A stretch of DNA of 64,000 bases from an uncultured Paracoccaceae bacterium (GCA_943787785.1 CALSNT010000001.1:438933-502932), one strand, 5' to 3'. Counted from the first letter of the stretch, positions 6,766 to 16,052 are shown. Notes: generated from the sequence alone by a model not told the origin. Translations and numbers: made by a program.

Positions 6766-8721
6766 TCAGTGATCTTTGCGCTTGCTCAAGTAGTCCTCGG
6801 TGGTGCGCACCCGAGGGCGCTCGGCGCCGGCAAACGGGTTGTCCGTGGAATGGAACTGCGCCTGAATGCGGCAGTTGTCGCACATCTGGATCATCCGCGC
6901 AGCGGCGGAGCCTTCAAACATCGCGTGTTTCCCGGCCAGCTTCTCGGTGATCTTCTCAACGGTCGACTTCACCCCGAACGGCGCGCCACATTCGACGCAG
7001 GCAAACGGCTCCTCTTCGTGCAAAACCACCTGATTGAACGCCGCATCCGTCAGATTCAGTTGTGGCTGCAGAGTGATCGCGGTTTCCGGGCAGATCGTGG
7101 CACAGAGGCCGCATTGCAGGCAGGCATCCTCCTGAAAGCGCAACTGAGGCATGTCCGGGTTGTCGCCCAACGCACCAGACGGGCAGAGCGATACGCAGGA
7201 CAGACACAGCGTGCAGGCCTCCTTGTCGACAAGCACCGCGCCATACGGGGCAGTATCAGGCAGCGGTACAACCTCAACCTCCGGCAGAAGCGCTTTGGCC
7301 GCCAGCCTTGCAACCTGCCGCCGCGTGCCCATCGGCAGAACCGGATCATGGGCGTTGTCTGGCACCGGCTGATCGAACAACGCAACGGACAGGATGTCGG
7401 GGTCAGCAAGATCCAGCACCTGCAGCCGGTCGTCGCCCGCGATGGCATGGGTCAGTGCAACTTCGCGGTCCAGCGCGTCCCGTTCGGTCTTTGGGCCTAA
7501 CAGAAGCACCACCTCGGCAAATCCGGTGGCGAGCGCCGCGAGCGCCTCTGCATGGCCAAACCCGGCCAGCGCTTCCACCTCAAGCGGGATCACGTCGGCG
7601 GACAAGCCACGCCCAAAGCGGGCGGACAGGCGGATCATTTCGGCCCCGTGGCTGGTATCATGCACCAGCAGGCGCGGGGCGATGCCACCCGCGTCGCGGT
7701 AAACTTTGGCCAGCGTGGTCATCCGGCGGAACAAGGTCTCAACCGGCGGGGCATCGTAGGCGATGGCCCCGGACGGGCAAATCGCGGCGCATTCGCCGCA
7801 GCCCGCACAGGCCATCGGATCAATGGTGACGTGTTCTCCTGCCGGGGCAATCGCGCCGGTCGGGCAGATATCGAGGCAGTTCGTGCAGGCGATCTGCTCG
7901 GCCCGCGAATGAGCACAGAGCGACGGCTCCAACCGCACGTACAGCGGCTTTTCGAATGTCCCGACCATCTGCGCGGCCTGCAACACCGCTGCAGATACTT
8001 GCGGTGCATGGCTTGGATCGGCCCGCAGGTAACCCTCGCGCTTTTCATGGGCGCTGAACAAAGGAGTTGCCCCGCTGAGGTCCAAAATGATGTCGCAGGC
8101 CGAGGCTGCGCCGTCACGCCGGTCAGTGTACTGCGGCGCGCCACGTCCACCCGGAATAATTTGCTGCAATGCGTCGATGCCGACGCTGAAGCTGCCCAAT
8201 GCGCCGGTGGCCGTAGTCAGCCGGCCGCGAATCACATCGAACCGCGGGTAAATTTGAGCCTCGGCCACATCCGTCAGCAGAACTGTGACCGCCAGCGTGT
8301 CGCAAAGGGTCTCGCCGGCGGGTAAGGCGACGGCCGAAGCGCCAATAATCAGGCAGGTTCCTTCCGAGATGACATCCAGTGACTTCACTTCTGCCGCTGG
8401 AAGCACCGCCTCCGCAGCCAGTGCCGCCATCTTTGGCGTCACGCTTGTAGCGTCATCACTCCAACCCGCGCGGTCCCGCAAATCGACGAAGCCGGGTACC
8501 TCCGCCTCAATCTCGGTCGCAAGTGCTTCAAACCGCGCGCGTTCCTGTTGGCAGGCGATCAGGGCGTTGCCGGCGGCAATCACTTTAGCGGCATCGTCGA
8601 TCTGATCCGTGCAAAGGGCAGTGTGAATGCGCGAACAGGGCAGGCCGGACGCCGCCTCAATCGCCTTTGCATCGAGGTTTTGACTGCCAAGGCAATCACA
8701 CAGGATCAGGGTTTTAGACAT
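6766..8721 (-). CDS. Polyferredoxin-like multi-[4Fe-4S] protein
   Basis: A 651-residue cytoplasmic iron-sulfur protein. The ATG at 8721 is chosen because it starts the conserved MSKTLILCDCLGSQ sequence; the frame is open further upstream to 8970 but looks non-coding. Four ferredoxin cysteine clusters are visible: ACTNCLDICPTGAI, ACAGCGECAAICPSG, ACTLCLSCVSLCPSG and ACLQCGLCATICPET. An ACVECG pair lies near the C terminus. An N-terminal HdrA/CobQ-like part (CDCLGSQ) precedes them. In Rhodobacteraceae this gene type sits divergent from the DUF3305-DUF3306-TorD-FDH operon, as here. It may pass electrons or clusters to FDH; the exact role is unknown. Confidence 0.85.
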   Translation of the reverse strand: MSKTLILCDCLGSQNLDAKAIEAASGLPCSRIHTALCTDQIDDAAKVIAAGNALIACQQERARFEALATEIEAEVPGFVDLRDRAGWSDDATSVTPKMAALAAEAVLPAAEVKSLDVISEGTCLIIGASAVALPAGETLCDTLAVTVLLTDVAEAQIYPRFDVIRGRLTTATGALGSFSVGIDALQQIIPGGRGAPQYTDRRDGAASACDIILDLSGATPLFSAHEKREGYLRADPSHAPQVSAAVLQAAQMVGTFEKPLYVRLEPSLCAHSRAEQIACTNCLDICPTGAIAPAGEHVTIDPMACAGCGECAAICPSGAIAYDAPPVETLFRRMTTLAKVYRDAGGIAPRLLVHDTSHGAEMIRLSARFGRGLSADVIPLEVEALAGFGHAEALAALATGFAEVVLLLGPKTERDALDREVALTHAIAGDDRLQVLDLADPDILSVALFDQPVPDNAHDPVLPMGTRRQVARLAAKALLPEVEVVPLPDTAPYGAVLVDKEACTLCLSCVSLCPSGALGDNPDMPQLRFQEDACLQCGLCATICPETAITLQPQLNLTDAAFNQVVLHEEEPFACVECGAPFGVKSTVEKITEKLAGKHAMFEGSAAARMIQMCDNCRIQAQFHSTDNPFAGAERPRVRTTEDYLSKRKDH

Positions 8722-8899
8722 GGTGGCGATCCTCGGTTCGTGCGGGTGCGCCTGATACCTAGGCGGGAAATGAGGCAGCCGTAAACCGGAATCCCTGACA
8801 GCGAGGGCGACCCGACGCGTCGCCACCCCAGAAAGGGCTTCCCTTGACCCTGCAATCCGGCCCACAATAATTGCCGGGTCATCAAGCGAGGGAGGCACC

Positions 8900-9472
8900 G
8901 TGACCACGATCCTGCCAAATGGACAGGCGATGCCACTGGGCGTCGTGATACGACGGGTGCCCGGAGTCACGCGTTGGGCGAAGTGGTCGTGGACGGCTGT
9001 TGCAGTTCTGCCCGGGGCGCCCGATGCAAACTGGAAAGAATTGCGGCGCGATGGCGATGCGGTGGAGTACCATGCAGCGACCCGTCCGCTGACACTCTAC
9101 AACGCGGATACCGAAGGCTACCTTGCCGGTCTGTCGACGCGGGTTCCGGCGATCTATGTTGTCCTGCGCAATGCACCCGAAAGCTCGGACGATCCGCTGG
9201 AGGTCCTGCTTGTCACCGCCTCGCCCTATGAGGCGCAGGACTACGCCGATACAGGTGAGGAGATCGTTGAGAAGGTTCCGATGCCCGAAGGGCTGGTTGC
9301 CTGGGTCCGTGATTTTGTCGAGGCGCACCATGAGGAGGAAACCTTCGTGAAACGTCGCCGCGACAAGAAACGCGTAGATCTGGTGGAGGATGGCATCGGA
9401 GATTCTCGCATTCGCCAGACATCTGATGTTTACCGCGCCCCCGGCAGCGCCACAAAGGGGCGGGTGCATTGA
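8900..9472 (+). CDS. DUF3305 protein, first gene of the FDH operon
   Basis: A 190-residue soluble protein starting at GTG 8900, directly preceded by the ribosome-binding site GGGAGG. It reads as the DUF3305 family (VVIRRVPGVTRWAKWSWTAV near the N terminus), which occurs almost only upstream of DUF3306 and TorD-like genes in FDH operons. It overlaps the next gene as TTGA. The C terminus is basic (VKRRRDKKRVD). Function unknown; co-occurrence points to FDH assembly. The 178 bp between this gene and the divergent polyferredoxin gene must hold the promoters for both. Confidence 0.82.
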   Translation: MTTILPNGQAMPLGVVIRRVPGVTRWAKWSWTAVAVLPGAPDANWKELRRDGDAVEYHAATRPLTLYNADTEGYLAGLSTRVPAIYVVLRNAPESSDDPLEVLLVTASPYEAQDYADTGEEIVEKVPMPEGLVAWVRDFVEAHHEEETFVKRRRDKKRVDLVEDGIGDSRIRQTSDVYRAPGSATKGRVH

Positions 9473-10141
9473 GTCGGGGCGACGATTTCTGGTCACGCCG
9501 CCGCGCCGGTGTCGAAGCAGAAAAGGCCACCGCTGATGCTACCGCCGAGGCGAAATCAGATGCCGAGGAAATGGCCGAGCTTGAGAAACAGTCTGATGAG
9601 GAAATCCTCGCCGCGCTGAACCTGCCGGACCCCGACACATTGAAACAAGGTGATGATGTTGCAGCTTTCATGGCGCGCATGGTGCCGGATCGATTGCGCC
9701 GTCGCGCGCTTCGCGCATTGTTTCGCCTTAATCCCGTGCTGGCAAATGTCGACGGACTCGTCGACTACGGCGAAGATTTCACTGATGCCGCGCTGGTGGT
9801 CGAGAACCTGCAAACCACTTATCAGGTCGGAAAAGGTATGCTCGCGCATGTCCAGGAAATGGAGCGCAAGGCGCGGTTGGCGGCCGAGGCACTGGAAGAT
9901 GATGTATACAAGCCGTCGATTGACCGCGTCGACAACGTCGACGTTTGTCGAGACGACCTTGGAGGCGGAGGCCGATGCGGACTCCGACAAAGAACCGCTC
10001 GCTGAAGACCCTCAGCCAGAGAATGCGGAAATCGCAGAATCGGTCAGCGCCCCTGTCGTTTCTGACAAGGAGGAAGCCGCCGACCTCACCACGCCTGCAC
10101 CGCGCCGGATGCAATTTTCGTTCAAGGACCAGACCGTATGA
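9469..10141 (+). CDS. DUF3306 protein, reading frame broken once near 9945
   Basis: Starts at a TTG overlapping the DUF3305 stop and ends as ATGA overlapping the TorD-like start at 10138, so both borders are those of an intact operon gene. The first 160 residues (DDFWSRRRAGVEAEK, then LPDPDTLKQGDDVAAFMARM and RALRALFRLNPVLANVDGL) are in frame 1. From about 9945 the coding sense moves by one base to FVETTLEAEADADSDKE and the family C terminus RRMQFSFKDQTV. Length is 3n+1, so one extra base (possibly in GTTTG) explains it, as real mutation or sequence error. The C-terminal part is acidic and low in complexity. Function in FDH biogenesis is inferred from context. Confidence 0.75.
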
Positions 10142-10746
10142 CCGCTGAAACGACAACACCGCCGGTGGCTGAGGAAGACCGCCTTCGCGCTGACCTCTAC
10201 AACTATCTCGGCCTGATGCTTGCTGGCCCTCCGGATCAAATTCTGCTGGACCAGACAGCGGGATTGAGCGGGGGGGACAACGATCTCGGCACGGCGATAA
10301 AGGGTCTGGCGCGGGTCGCGCATGTCAGCAAACCCGCCAAGACCGAAAGCGAATTCAACGCGCTGTTCATTGGCTTGGGTCGAGGAGAGCTTCTACCCTA
10401 TGCCAGCTTCTATCTTACCGGATTCCTCAATGAAAAACCGCTGGCGGTTCTGCGCAGCGACATGGCGGCGCGCAGGATCAGCCGTGCCCCGAACGTGTTC
10501 GAACCCGAAGACAACATTGCATCGTTGATGGAAATGATGGGCGGGATGATCGTCGGTCGGTTCGGCGACCCGGCTCCGCTCTCAGACCAAAAGGCCTTCT
10601 TCAGCAAGCACATTGGCCCTTGGGCCGGGCATTTCTTTTCTGACCTGGAGGCCGCAAAAAACTCGATCCTTTATGCTTCTGTTGGGGCTGTTGGGCGCAC
10701 TTTCATGGAGATCGAGCGCGAGGCATTTCGAATGGCGGTTCATTAA
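10138..10746 (+). CDS. TorD/DmsD-family redox-enzyme chaperone
   Basis: A 202-residue, all-helical cytoplasmic protein of the TorD family. These chaperones bind Tat signal peptides and protect apo-molybdoenzymes until the cofactor is inserted. Family features are EDRLRADLYNYLGLML at the N terminus, ESEFNALFIGLGRGELLPYA in the middle and EPEDNIASLMEMMGGM near residue 125. The next two genes both encode Tat signals, so the client is very likely FdhA. Coupled to the DUF3306 gene by ATGA. Confidence 0.85.
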   Translation: MTAETTTPPVAEEDRLRADLYNYLGLMLAGPPDQILLDQTAGLSGGDNDLGTAIKGLARVAHVSKPAKTESEFNALFIGLGRGELLPYASFYLTGFLNEKPLAVLRSDMAARRISRAPNVFEPEDNIASLMEMMGGMIVGRFGDPAPLSDQKAFFSKHIGPWAGHFFSDLEAAKNSILYASVGAVGRTFMEIEREAFRMAVH

Positions 10747-10841
10747 CGACGGAAATACTGGACGTAACGACAACTCTCGTGGCAGGCTGAGAATCGGAAA
10801 CACCGGCGGGGATGCCCGCCACAACAAGGGGGAGACATCCC

Positions 10842-11030
10842 ATGACCAAGAAGACCGAGGCGTCGACTAGCCGCCGAGATTTTCTGAAGCTGGCGGGAAC
10901 AGCTCCGGTGGGCGTGGCGGCAGTGGCCGTCAGTGGCACCGAAGTTGAAGCTGCCGCGCCTGATCTGTCGCTCGACAAGATGCAGGACACCGCGCACACC
11001 CGCGCCTACCTCGACAGCGCCCGGTTCTAA
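10842..11030 (+). CDS. Tat-signal miniprotein of FDH operons
   Basis: A 62-residue protein starting at ATG 10842 after a GGGGAGA ribosome-binding site. It has a twin-arginine motif SRRDFLKLAG followed by a hydrophobic stretch (TAPVGVAAVAVSG). Only about 30 residues would remain after export, ending AHTRAYLDSARF. The type is known as the FDH region Tat-target protein and sits immediately upstream of fdhA in many proteobacteria. Function is not established; it may be a small subunit or assembly factor of the complex. Confidence 0.82.
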   Translation: MTKKTEASTSRRDFLKLAGTAPVGVAAVAVSGTEVEAAAPDLSLDKMQDTAHTRAYLDSARF

Positions 11031-11058
11031 CGAACGCGGGCGTTTTTTAATTCGTTAG
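11027..11058 (+). promoter_or_regulatory. Inverted repeat between the Tat miniprotein gene and fdhA
   Basis: Arms CTAACGAA (11027-11034) and TTCGTTAG (11051-11058) are perfect complements around a 16-base loop that contains TTTTTT. The stop codon of the miniprotein lies inside the left arm. The U-run is in the loop, so this is not a classical terminator. It may act as an RNA processing or stability element that sets different transcript levels for the two genes. Confidence 0.35.
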
Positions 11059-11152
11059 CGACTGGTTGCGTGACGCCCGACTGCTGACGAACAAGAAACT
11101 GCTGACCGCGCCGGTCGCTCCGGCAAATTGGTCAGCTTGGGAGGATAACAAC

Positions 11153-14137
11153 ATGCTTAGGAAAAAGACCAACGGGGTTGCGCGACGCTCCCAGCGGACT
11201 GGACTCCTGTCTGACGTGGCTGAAAAGTCCGTCGACCGCCGTGCGTTTCTGCGCGGTTCCGGCCTGGCCATTGGTGGCCTGGCTGCAATCAGCGCCACAG
11301 GCGGGATGGTAACGCAGGCGTCGGCGCAATCCGCCGTTTCAGGCGCGGTTGAAACCGTGAAATCCGTGTGCACCCACTGTTCGGTCGGTTGCACCGTGGT
11401 GGCCGAAGTCTCCAACGGCGTCTGGACGGGTCAGGAGCCCGGCTGGGACAGCCCGTTCAACCTCGGTGCCCATTGCGCCAAGGGGGCCTCGGTTCGCGAG
11501 CATGCCCATGGCGAACGCCGCCTGAAGTACCCGATGAAGAAAGAGGGTGGAGAGTGGAAGCGCATCAGCTGGGAACAGGCGATCGACGAGATCGGCGATG
11601 GCATGATGCAGATCCGCGAGGAAAGCGGCCCTGACAGCGTTTATTGGCTGGGCAGCGCCAAGCACTCCAACGAACAGGCCTATCTGTTCCGCAAGTTTGC
11701 CGCTTACTGGGGCACCAACAACGTCGATCACCAGGCGCGGATTTGTCACTCGACCACGGTTGCAGGTGTTGCGAACACCTGGGGCTATGGCGCGATGACG
11801 AACAGCTACAACGACATCCATAACTCCAAGGCGATCTTCGTGATCGGTGGCAACCCGGCCGAGGCGCACCCCGTCTCGCTGTTGCACATCCTGAGGGCGA
11901 AAGAGCAGAACAACGCTCCGCTGATTGTCTGCGACCCGCGCTTCACGCGCACCGCGGCCCATGCGGATGAGTACGTCCGCTTCCGCCCCGGCACCGACGT
12001 CGCGCTGATCTGGGGCATCCTGTGGCACATCTTCGAGAACGGTTGGGAAGACAAAGAATTCATCCGCACCCGTGTCTGGGGCATGGACCAGATTCAGGAA
12101 GAAGTCGCCAAGTGGACCCCGGAGGAGGTTGAGCGCGTCACCGGCACACCCGGTTCGCAGCTGCGCCGCGTGGCCCGCACGATGGCCAACAACCGCCCCG
12201 GCACCGTGATCTGGTGCATGGGTGGCACCCAGCACACCAACGGCAACAACAACACGCGCGCCTACTGCGTGTTGCAGCTTGCCCTTGGCAACATGGGCGC
12301 ATCGGGGGGTGGCACCAACATCTTCCGCGGCCACGACAACGTGCAGGGCGCAACCGACCTTGGCGTGCTGTCGCACACCTTGCCCGGCTATTATGGTTTG
12401 GCGGCCGGTTCATGGGCGCACTTCGCCCGCGTCTGGGGAGAGGACCTTGACTGGCTCAAAGGTCAGTTTGCGACGGTCAAAGGGGCCGACGGCAAGGACA
12501 AGAACCTGATGAACCTGACTGGTATCCCGGTCAGCCGCTGGATCGACGGTGTGCTTGAGGACAACGAGAATACCGACAACCCGAATCCTGTGCGTGCAAT
12601 GGTTCTGTGGGGCCACGCGCCCAACAGCCAGACTCGCATGAAGGAAATGAAGACGGCGATGGAAAAGCTGGACATGCTGGTCGTGGTTGACCCGTATCCT
12701 ACAGTTTCCGCCGTGCTGCATGACCGGACCGATGGAGTTTACCTGCTTCCGGCCTGTACCCAGTTCGAGACCTATGGCTCGGCAACGGCATCGAACCGGT
12801 CGTTCCAGTGGCGCGAAAAGGTTGTGGATCCGCTGTTCGAATCCAAGCCCGATCAAGAGATCATCGGGTTGTTTGCGAAGAAGTTCGGATGGGCCGACCG
12901 CCTCTTCCGCAACATCGCGCTGGAAGAGGATGGCGTGACGCCAAATGTCGAGGATACGCTGCGGGAGATCAACTCGGCGCTGTGGACAATCGGCTATACG
13001 GGCCAAAGCCCCGAGCGGTTGAAGCTGCACATGGCCAACCAGCACACTTTCGACAGAACGACGCTGCAGGCCATTGGTGGTCCGGCTGACGGGGATTACT
13101 ACGGTCTGCCGTGGCCTTGCTGGGGCACGGCCGAGATGGGGCACCCCGGAACGCCGAACCTCTATGACATGTCCAAACCGGTGTCTGAAGGCGGCCTGAC
13201 ATTCCGCGCCCGGTTCGGCGTGGAACGCGAGGGCGACAACCTTCTGGCCGAAGGCGTCTATTCGGTGAACTCGGAAATCCAGGACGGATATCCGGAATTC
13301 ACGTACCAGATGCTGGTGGATCTTGGCTGGGACAGCGACCTGACGGATGCCGAACGCGGGGCGATTGCCGCGGTGGCCGGGATCGACGGGGATATTGGTC
13401 AAAGCGACGATGGCGAAGCCAGCGTCGAAATGGTCACCTCCGCGCCGCAGGAACTCAGGGACAAGATCGGCAAGGTCAACTGGAAGACTGACCTGTCTGG
13501 CGGGATCCAGAGAGTTGCAATCATGCATGAGTGCGCACCTTTCGGAAACGCCAAGGCCCGCGCGGTTGTGTGGACCTTCCCCGATCCGGTGCCGCTGCAC
13601 CGCGAGCCGCTTTACACAAACCGGCGGGATCTGGTCGCGGACTACCCAACCTACGAGGACCGCAAATTCTATCGTCTGCCGACGATGTATGCCTCGATCC
13701 AGAAAAACGACTTCAGCAAGGATTATCCCATGATCCTGACCTCGGGTCGTCTGGTCGAATATGAAGGTGGCGGTGACGAAAGCCGCTCGAACCCGTGGCT
13801 GGCCGAGCTTCAGCAGGACATGTTCGTCGAAGTTAATCCACGCGATGCCAACAATCTGGGCATCCGGGATGGCGCACAAGTCTGGGTTGAAGGTGCTGAG
13901 GGCGCCAAGGTCAAGGTCATGGCCATGGTCACCAACCGGGTGGGCGAAGGCGTGGCCTTCATGCCCTTCCACTTCGGCGGCCATCTGGAGGGAGAGGACC
14001 TGAGGGATAAGTACCCCGATGGCGCTGATCCATACGTGTTGGGCGAAAGCTCCAACACCGCCCAGACTTACGGCTATGACTCAGTGACGCAAATGCAAGA
14101 GACGAAGTGTACGCTCTGCAAAATCAGCGCAGCTTAA
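11153..14137 (+). CDS. fdhA: Formate dehydrogenase catalytic (alpha) subunit, Cys type, Tat exported
   Basis: A 994-residue molybdo/tungsto-bis-pterin oxidoreductase that oxidises formate to CO2. ATG 11153 follows GGAGG and starts a Tat signal (DRRAFLRGSGLAIGG), so the enzyme works in the periplasm. The N-terminal cluster motif is CTHCSVGCTVVAEV with a later C in AHCAKGA. The metal-ligand position reads ARICHSTTVAG: Cys where the E. coli enzymes have selenocysteine. The C-terminal dinucleotide-binding domain contains LTSGRLVEYEGGGDESRSN. Length fits FdnG-like enzymes. Followed by fdhB after 13 bases. A W or Mo centre cannot be told from sequence, but tup genes nearby favour at least tungsten availability. 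Confidence 0.92.
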   Translation: MLRKKTNGVARRSQRTGLLSDVAEKSVDRRAFLRGSGLAIGGLAAISATGGMVTQASAQSAVSGAVETVKSVCTHCSVGCTVVAEVSNGVWTGQEPGWDSPFNLGAHCAKGASVREHAHGERRLKYPMKKEGGEWKRISWEQAIDEIGDGMMQIREESGPDSVYWLGSAKHSNEQAYLFRKFAAYWGTNNVDHQARICHSTTVAGVANTWGYGAMTNSYNDIHNSKAIFVIGGNPAEAHPVSLLHILRAKEQNNAPLIVCDPRFTRTAAHADEYVRFRPGTDVALIWGILWHIFENGWEDKEFIRTRVWGMDQIQEEVAKWTPEEVERVTGTPGSQLRRVARTMANNRPGTVIWCMGGTQHTNGNNNTRAYCVLQLALGNMGASGGGTNIFRGHDNVQGATDLGVLSHTLPGYYGLAAGSWAHFARVWGEDLDWLKGQFATVKGADGKDKNLMNLTGIPVSRWIDGVLEDNENTDNPNPVRAMVLWGHAPNSQTRMKEMKTAMEKLDMLVVVDPYPTVSAVLHDRTDGVYLLPACTQFETYGSATASNRSFQWREKVVDPLFESKPDQEIIGLFAKKFGWADRLFRNIALEEDGVTPNVEDTLREINSALWTIGYTGQSPERLKLHMANQHTFDRTTLQAIGGPADGDYYGLPWPCWGTAEMGHPGTPNLYDMSKPVSEGGLTFRARFGVEREGDNLLAEGVYSVNSEIQDGYPEFTYQMLVDLGWDSDLTDAERGAIAAVAGIDGDIGQSDDGEASVEMVTSAPQELRDKIGKVNWKTDLSGGIQRVAIMHECAPFGNAKARAVVWTFPDPVPLHREPLYTNRRDLVADYPTYEDRKFYRLPTMYASIQKNDFSKDYPMILTSGRLVEYEGGGDESRSNPWLAELQQDMFVEVNPRDANNLGIRDGAQVWVEGAEGAKVKVMAMVTNRVGEGVAFMPFHFGGHLEGEDLRDKYPDGADPYVLGESSNTAQTYGYDSVTQMQETKCTLCKISAA

Positions 14138-14150
14138 AGGAGAGATAGAG

Positions 14151-14744
14151 ATGGCAAGAGCTAAGTTTCTCGTCGACGCCGAACGCTGCATCGAATGCAA
14201 CGCCTGCGTCACCGCGTGTAAGAATGAGCACGAGGTTCCCTGGGGCATCAACCGCCGCAAGGTGGTGACGATCAATGATGGTGATCCGGGCGAACGCTCG
14301 ATTTCGGTTGCCTGTATGCATTGTTCGGATGCGCCCTGCATGGCCGTGTGCCCGGTGGATTGCTTCTACCAGAATGAAGAAGGCGTGGTCCTGCACTCAA
14401 AGGACCTGTGCATTGGCTGCGGCTACTGCTTCTATGCATGCCCGTTCGGCGCGCCGCAGTATCCGCAGGCCGGCAACTTCGGGTCGCGCGGCAAGATGGA
14501 CAAGTGCACCTTCTGCGCCGGTGGCCCGGAAGAAAACCACTCCACCGCCGAGTTCGCCAAGTACGGCCGCAACCGGATCGCAGAGGGCAAACTGCCGATC
14601 TGCGCCGAGATGTGCTCGACCAAAGCGCTTCTGGCGGGCGATGGCGACATCGTGTCCGGCATCTACCGCGAACGCGTCGTGGCGCGCGGATTTGGGTCGG
14701 GTGCCTGGGGCTGGGGTACGGCGTACGGTCAGAAGGGCGGCTAG
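14151..14744 (+). CDS. fdhB: Formate dehydrogenase iron-sulfur (beta) subunit
   Basis: A 197-residue ferredoxin-like subunit with four cysteine motifs for [4Fe-4S] clusters: CIECNACVTACKNEH, CMHCSDAPCMAVCPVD, CIGCGYCFYACPFG, and CTFCAGG paired with CAEMCSTKAL. It passes electrons from FdhA to the cytochrome b subunit. It has no signal peptide, so it is expected to travel with FdhA through the Tat pore. It lacks the C-terminal membrane anchor of E. coli FdnH. Ribosome-binding site AGGAGAG precedes ATG 14151. Confidence 0.92.
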   Translation: MARAKFLVDAERCIECNACVTACKNEHEVPWGINRRKVVTINDGDPGERSISVACMHCSDAPCMAVCPVDCFYQNEEGVVLHSKDLCIGCGYCFYACPFGAPQYPQAGNFGSRGKMDKCTFCAGGPEENHSTAEFAKYGRNRIAEGKLPICAEMCSTKALLAGDGDIVSGIYRERVVARGFGSGAWGWGTAYGQKGG

Positions 14745-14770
14745 CGTCGTTGCTTTCGTGATTGAATTCC

Positions 14771-14798
14771 GGGGCGGCCCATTGGGCTGCCCCGTTTT
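14771..14798 (+). terminator. Hairpin with short T-run after fdhB
   Basis: Stem GGGGCGGCCC (14771-14780), loop ATT, stem GGGCTGCCCC (14784-14793), then GTTTT. Nine of ten stem positions pair. It looks like a rho-independent terminator with a short U tract, placed inside the FDH operon before the cytochrome b gene. It probably acts as a partial terminator that lowers expression of downstream genes, or stabilises the fdhAB mRNA 3' end. Confidence 0.6.
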
Positions 14799-14837
14799 GA
14801 CTTAACACACCCACATCCTCGAACAGGGGCACAAATA

Positions 14838-16052
14838 ATGGCACGTCTGCTGGCCGCGATATTGGTGACGATACTGTCATACAGCCCGGTTTGGGCGCAG
14901 GAAACTGACACGGCCATAGCGCCAGTGGACCGCTCGGCCACGGGTGGCGCGCAGACGCTGGAAGACATCATGGCCCGCCAACGCGGCGAGCCGGTTGACA
15001 ATAGTTTCCGTAGCGACGCGACCGGAAATCCAGAAAGTGCAGCGGATATCGCCAATCAACTGGGCACCCTCGGCGGCGCATCCGATCCTGAGCTTTGGCG
15101 CGCTCTGCGGTTCGGCTCGGCCAATGTGACATCCACAACCAGCACACCGGGATCAACCGTTCTGGTGCAGGACGGCGGCATGTGGTGGTTACAGTTCCGT
15201 CAGGGGCCACTGCTGAAATACGGGGCCTATCTGCTGGGCGGCACGCTGGTTCTTTTGGCGCTTTTCTTTCTGCTGCGCGGCCGCATTCGCATTTCGGGAC
15301 CAAAGACAGGGCGCAAGATCGAGCGCTTCAAGGCGGTGGAAAGGTTCGGCCACTGGCTTTTGGCAGGGTCGTTCATCCTGCTTGGAATTACCGGCCTCAT
15401 CTCTCTTTTCGGACGCAAATACCTGATTCCGACGTTTGGGCATGAGAGCTTCGCATTCCTCGCCATCTGGTCAAAATGGATCCACAACAACGTCAGCTGG
15501 GCCTTCATGCTGGGGCTGGTGATGATCTTCCTGATGTGGGTTATGCACAACCTACCGGACCGAACCGACCTGAAATGGCTGGCCAAGGGGGGCGGGATCA
15601 TCGGTAAGTCGCACCCGCCTGCAAAGAAATTCAACGCCGGACAAAAGCTGATCTTCTGGTCAGTGATCCTGCTCGGCGCATCAATTTCAGCCTCTGGCCT
15701 GTCGCTGCTGTTCCCCTTCGAACTTCCGATGTTCGAGGCCACGTTCCACAAGATCAATGCGTTCGGCGTTCCGGACATGCTTGGCTATGCCGCGCTGCCT
15801 GAAGTGCTGACTCCGCATGAGGAAATGCAGTACGCGCAACTGTGGCACTCCATCGTCAGCCTAATCCTGATCGCCATCATCTTCGCCCATATCTACATCG
15901 GCACCGTCGGGATGGAGGGTGCCTATGACGCCATGGGCAGCGGCATGGTCGAAGAACAATGGGCGCGCGAGCATCACAGCATCTGGGCCGAGAAGGCCGC
16001 CGTGGACGAAACTGCAACTGCTCCGCCCAAGGCGGCAACCCCCGCTGAATGA
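14838..16052 (+). CDS. fdhC: Formate dehydrogenase cytochrome b (gamma) subunit
   Basis: A 404-residue membrane protein, longer than E. coli FdnI because of an N-terminal signal peptide (MARLLAAILVTILSYSPVWA) and a periplasmic stretch of about 100 residues. Five later hydrophobic segments are seen near residues 130-155, 175-195, 220-240, 270-295 and 335-355. Haem-binding His candidates are in ERFGHWLLAG, WVMHNL and AHIYIG. It takes electrons from FdhB and reduces quinone or another membrane carrier. It is followed by a cytochrome c fusion gene, which may offer a second acceptor. The C-terminal tail is Ala/Pro/Thr rich. Confidence 0.9.
   Translation: MARLLAAILVTILSYSPVWAQETDTAIAPVDRSATGGAQTLEDIMARQRGEPVDNSFRSDATGNPESAADIANQLGTLGGASDPELWRALRFGSANVTSTTSTPGSTVLVQDGGMWWLQFRQGPLLKYGAYLLGGTLVLLALFFLLRGRIRISGPKTGRKIERFKAVERFGHWLLAGSFILLGITGLISLFGRKYLIPTFGHESFAFLAIWSKWIHNNVSWAFMLGLVMIFLMWVMHNLPDRTDLKWLAKGGGIIGKSHPPAKKFNAGQKLIFWSVILLGASISASGLSLLFPFELPMFEATFHKINAFGVPDMLGYAALPEVLTPHEEMQYAQLWHSIVSLILIAIIFAHIYIGTVGMEGAYDAMGSGMVEEQWAREHHSIWAEKAAVDETATAPPKAATPAE

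Noticed and set aside
11750..11765. Possible selenocysteine site in FdhA
   Set aside because: The metal-ligand codon is TGT (Cys) in ARICHST, not TGA, and no in-frame TGA occurs, so no selenocysteine is needed.
12410..13984. A 524-codon minus-strand open frame across fdhA
   Set aside because: Antisense shadow of fdhA with low-complexity composition; fdhA motifs are decisive on the plus strand.
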